Origin: Roseobacter sp. SK209-2-6
GTDB lineage: Bacteria > Pseudomonadota > Alphaproteobacteria > Rhodobacterales > Rhodobacteraceae
DNA length: 64,000 nt
Assembly (NCBI RefSeq): GCF_000169455.1
Contig: NZ_AAYC01000006.1
Location: forward strand, 202,096-266,095
Direction of reading: 5' to 3'
Shown here in pieces: positions 61,944-64,000 of this stretch (positions are counted from its first letter, which is position 1; the number at the start of each line of letters is the position of its first letter). The notes beneath the pieces are model-generated. The model made no database searches. It worked only from the letters and a program-made list of their open reading frames with translations, and was not told the DNA's origin. The position numbers and the translations under genes were made by a program.

Positions 61944-62781
61944 CGAAGCCCTCAGATCATTCAAGGTTGGTCGCAATCGGGCAACATCCATTCATGTGAC
62001 TTTCTTGCGGGATCTTTGTTGCGCTTTGCTTGGCGCAGCTACAGCCGATCTTCACCGAGAAACCACTCGACGACTTTAACGTCCCTCCTATAAGCCGTCG
62101 TGCAACAGCTTGGCGTGGAAGAGTCGATAGCCATGCTTTCAATGCCAGACTGAAAGCGCGAACAAGCGCTTCCGGAGCCGCGCATGGCGATCCGGAAGCG
62201 CTGGATAGGCCAGGCTCGATCTAGATATCCCAACCAGTCTGCAGGTCCGTCGTTGCGTGATTTGATGCGCTGTCACCCGTGTTCTCGCAACATCCAGGCG
62301 AAGAGCAAACATCAGAAGTTTTTTTTACCGGCAGCCCCTTGAGATCGGCATTCCCGCGCGTGGCACAAACCAGCAAGCACTTTACTTCCGGGTTCTCAAC
62401 TCTCAGGTCTTGCAGCCGTCACAGCTCAAAGACTTTGGCAGCCACTGCATACTCCAGCAAAAAACCGATAGTCGGTTCTTTTGTGAAAGGTAACTTCCGC
62501 ATTCTTCGTTCCCCTCGCTCCTCTGAACGCTTCGAGAACAAACTCTCACGCTATACGGCCCCAAATCCCGAGAGCCGGTCAAGATCTGACATACCATGGG
62601 TGTCACACGCATCCAGCCAGCCCTGATCTTCGATCTACCCTTTTTAAATAGAAAAGTATGTAGTTTTTACAATGTGTCGGAACTACGACCCATGGTTAGA
62701 GTGACCAAGAGAAATTCACATGCTTCGAGCCTCTTGCACTCACATTCGGAATCACCTAAGACGCATCCACACCACCGGTAA
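61944..62781 (+). other. 838-bp gene-poor gap before tRNA-Cys
   Basis: No gene of known type could be supported on either strand; short frames look like chance. A strong 12-bp hairpin lies at 62165-62202. A small terminator-like hairpin with A- and T-tracts (AACCGA-tag-TCGGTT, then CTTTT) lies at 62463-62477. The stretch from about 62630 to 62700 is AT-rich, unlike the surroundings, which is compatible with old mobile-element debris or the tRNA promoter. Confidence 0.5.
62165..62202. repeat. Strong hairpin with 12-bp perfect arms
   Basis: AGCGCTTCCGGA (62165-62176) and TCCGGAAGCGCT (62191-62202) are exact complements; the loop contains a further GCC/GGC pair. No T-run follows. It is not within a supportable gene. 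Confidence 0.75.
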
Positions 62782-62855
62782 GGCGAGTTGGCGGAGTGGT
62801 GACGCAGCGGATTGCAAATCCGTGTACACCGGTTCGATTCCGGTACTCGCCTCCA
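62782..62855 (+). tRNA. tRNA-Cys (anticodon GCA)
   Basis: 74-nt tRNA with CCA encoded. The acceptor stem is GGCGAGT/ACTCGCC. The anticodon stem GGAT/ATCC encloses loop TTGCAAA, giving GCA for cysteine. The T arm CCGGTTCGATTCCGG is canonical. The 3' end abuts the integrase gene region and is the likely att site. Confidence 0.97.
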
Positions 62856-62942
62856 ATAAATTCAATGACTTATAAGTTTCCGCTGTCATGGGGTATCACC
62901 TCAGGTATCAGTTTCTTGTTCTGTGCTCGTTCTGTTCGCATG

Positions 62943-63962
62943 TCACTTGCGCTTTGCTGCGGCCTGACGCGCACGCATGATTTGCCGCGCCTCACCTGCA
63001 TATTTGACGATCATGGCCTTGGAAGTGTGTCCACTAAAGCTGGCAATCTCGTCGTCGGTACAACCAGCCCACGCCAACTCCATCACACCACGATATCGCA
63101 ATGCGTGTTGGTCAAAGGCCATCAGGCCCAGCCGCTTACGCTCTCGCACCATCACCCGCGCCATCGCGTGATAATCCATCGCCGAGCCGTCCGCCCGTGT
63201 CAGGATGTGTCGCAAGGGATGTGGAACGAACCCTAGTTCGGCCTTCGCCCGGTCCAGTGCGGTTTTCAACGCCTCAGTACAAGGCAGGAGCAAAGGCTTG
63301 CCAGTTTTGTTCTGGCGTAGCTTCAGGGTTTCGCCATCATAATCGCCCCACTGGAAATCCACCCAATCACCGGGGCGCTGCACACTGCCCACGCCGATCT
63401 CGAAGATCAGCACGGGCAACGACTCTCCCTCATCACGCAGCCTCTCCACCGCCCAATCAGTCCATGGCACATGTGGCTTTTTACGCGCCTTCGGAACTTT
63501 GAGCGGCTCGATATCAATCGCAGGATTATCCTTGCGCCACCGTTTGCGGATCGCCAGCTTGGACAACATGCTGATCGCAGTCGGGATGTAATTTGCGAAC
63601 CGAACCCGATGCTTGTTCTTTTCCATCGCATCGTAAATATCGGCTTGTGTCAGGCGCACCACGTCCGCTTTGCCAATCTTTTCAGTCAGATATGTAAAAA
63701 CAGGTTCCAGATCCTTGCGATACCGAGGCGAAAAATTCGCCCACTTATCAGTTTCGCGCATTGCAGCAATCAACGCGGTCCATGAGGTTTTCGCCTCCGC
63801 CCTCTTGCCGCTCACGATTTCCCAATACTGATGGTCAAATTCAGCAGTGTCTTCCTTAGCCGTGATGCGTCCAAGATAGATCATCTTGCCATTGACGCAT
63901 TTACGCACGTACCAGCGACCGGACGAATGCTGCCACAGATATTGCTTGCGCCGACTTACCAT
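62943..63962 (-). CDS. Tyrosine site-specific recombinase (phage/island integrase)
   Basis: 339-aa integrase. A short N-terminal arm-binding region (VSRRKQYLWQHSSGRWYVRKC) and a core-binding helical domain (about 60-165) precede the catalytic domain. The catalytic residues fit: first Arg in SVQRPGDWVDF, Lys in LRQNKTGKP, His-x-x-Arg in QHALRYRG, the second His in FSGHTSKAMIVKY, and the tyrosine nucleophile in VKYAGEA. GAGCGAGG precedes the ATG. The gene points toward the 3' end of tRNA-Cys, 87 bp away, the usual layout at the edge of an integrated element that would extend to the right of the window. Confidence 0.93.
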   Translation of the reverse strand: MVSRRKQYLWQHSSGRWYVRKCVNGKMIYLGRITAKEDTAEFDHQYWEIVSGKRAEAKTSWTALIAAMRETDKWANFSPRYRKDLEPVFTYLTEKIGKADVVRLTQADIYDAMEKNKHRVRFANYIPTAISMLSKLAIRKRWRKDNPAIDIEPLKVPKARKKPHVPWTDWAVERLRDEGESLPVLIFEIGVGSVQRPGDWVDFQWGDYDGETLKLRQNKTGKPLLLPCTEALKTALDRAKAELGFVPHPLRHILTRADGSAMDYHAMARVMVRERKRLGLMAFDQHALRYRGVMELAWAGCTDDEIASFSGHTSKAMIVKYAGEARQIMRARQAAAKRK

Positions 63963-64000
63963 TCAATTACCTCGCTCCCGTCGATAGCATCGCCACGCGC
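63956..64000 (-). CDS. C-terminal end of a gene overlapping the integrase start
   Basis: The bases before the integrase read, in another frame, ARGDAIDGSEVIEW followed by TAA; the stop lies 5 bases inside the integrase gene. The tight overlap suggests a co-translated upstream gene, perhaps a small excisionase or DNA-binding protein, but only 14 codons are visible, so identity is open. Confidence 0.4.
   Translation of the reverse strand, partial: ARGDAIDGSEVIEW

Noticed and set aside
1..64000. CRISPR arrays, insertion-sequence transposases, rRNA genes
   Set aside because: None was seen on either strand: no regularly spaced repeats, no transposase motifs, no rRNA sequence.

Overview
The window comes from a GC-rich alphaproteobacterium of the Rhodobacteraceae, most likely the marine Roseobacter group (Phaeobacter/Ruegeria/Leisingera-like). 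This rests on gene content: a choline-O-sulfate to glycine betaine cluster, DUF1127/LysR, DUF2927 and DUF4453-type proteins, Rhodobacteraceae-type TelA/XpaC genes and an alphaproteobacterial class A RNase P RNA. I recognised all families by reading translated sequence; no database search was run.

Layout. 1-6.8 kb: osmoprotectant cluster betA-betB-(small zinc-ribbon gene)-betC-(short BCCT-like transporter), divergent from betI; betA runs off the left edge. 6.9-12.3 kb: DUF1036 protein, DMT exporter, LysE/ArgO exporter divergent from a frameshifted argP, an iodotyrosine-deiodinase-like flavoprotein and a membrane ClpP-like protein. 12.4-19 kb: yebC, then two SLC13/TrkA-C transporters around an FAD dehydrogenase. 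19.1-25.9 kb: mgtE/5-formyl-THF cyclo-ligase/YmdB, guanine deaminase facing 8-oxoguanine deaminase, and hisN. 26-31.5 kb: regulators, a quinone oxidoreductase, Bax-inhibitor-1 protein, a decayed GNAT gene and rpmG. 32-36 kb: rnpB, a cell-wall amidase with an excalibur-like lipoprotein, and gatCA. 37-40.3 kb: a tetR-yciI-tag operon with two visible operators, then tadA and rluB.

40.3-46 kb holds the most interesting block: xpaC, telA, a DUF2927 lipoprotein, an SPFH-GYF protein and a zinc-ribbon membrane protein in one direction. It looks like a membrane-stress module that combines Ter-associated genes (XpaC/TelA) with relatives of the partners of PspA in Bacillus (YdjI/YdjG), but no PspA is present. 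46-55 kb: nitroreductase, dtd, a complete peptide-type ABC importer with a structured leader, a multi-pass membrane protein behind a striking perfect inverted repeat, and a phosphodiesterase. 55-61 kb: an amber-interrupted secreted-protein gene, esterase, acyl-CoA synthetase, ABC exporter and tRNA-Gly. 61-64 kb: a CbiX-like protein, an 838-bp gene-poor gap, then tRNA-Cys with a tyrosine integrase facing its 3' end, the likely edge of an integrated element that continues past the window.

Three genes in the window are visibly broken (argP, a GNAT acetyltransferase and a DUF4453-like gene). The sequence alone cannot separate decay from assembly error.
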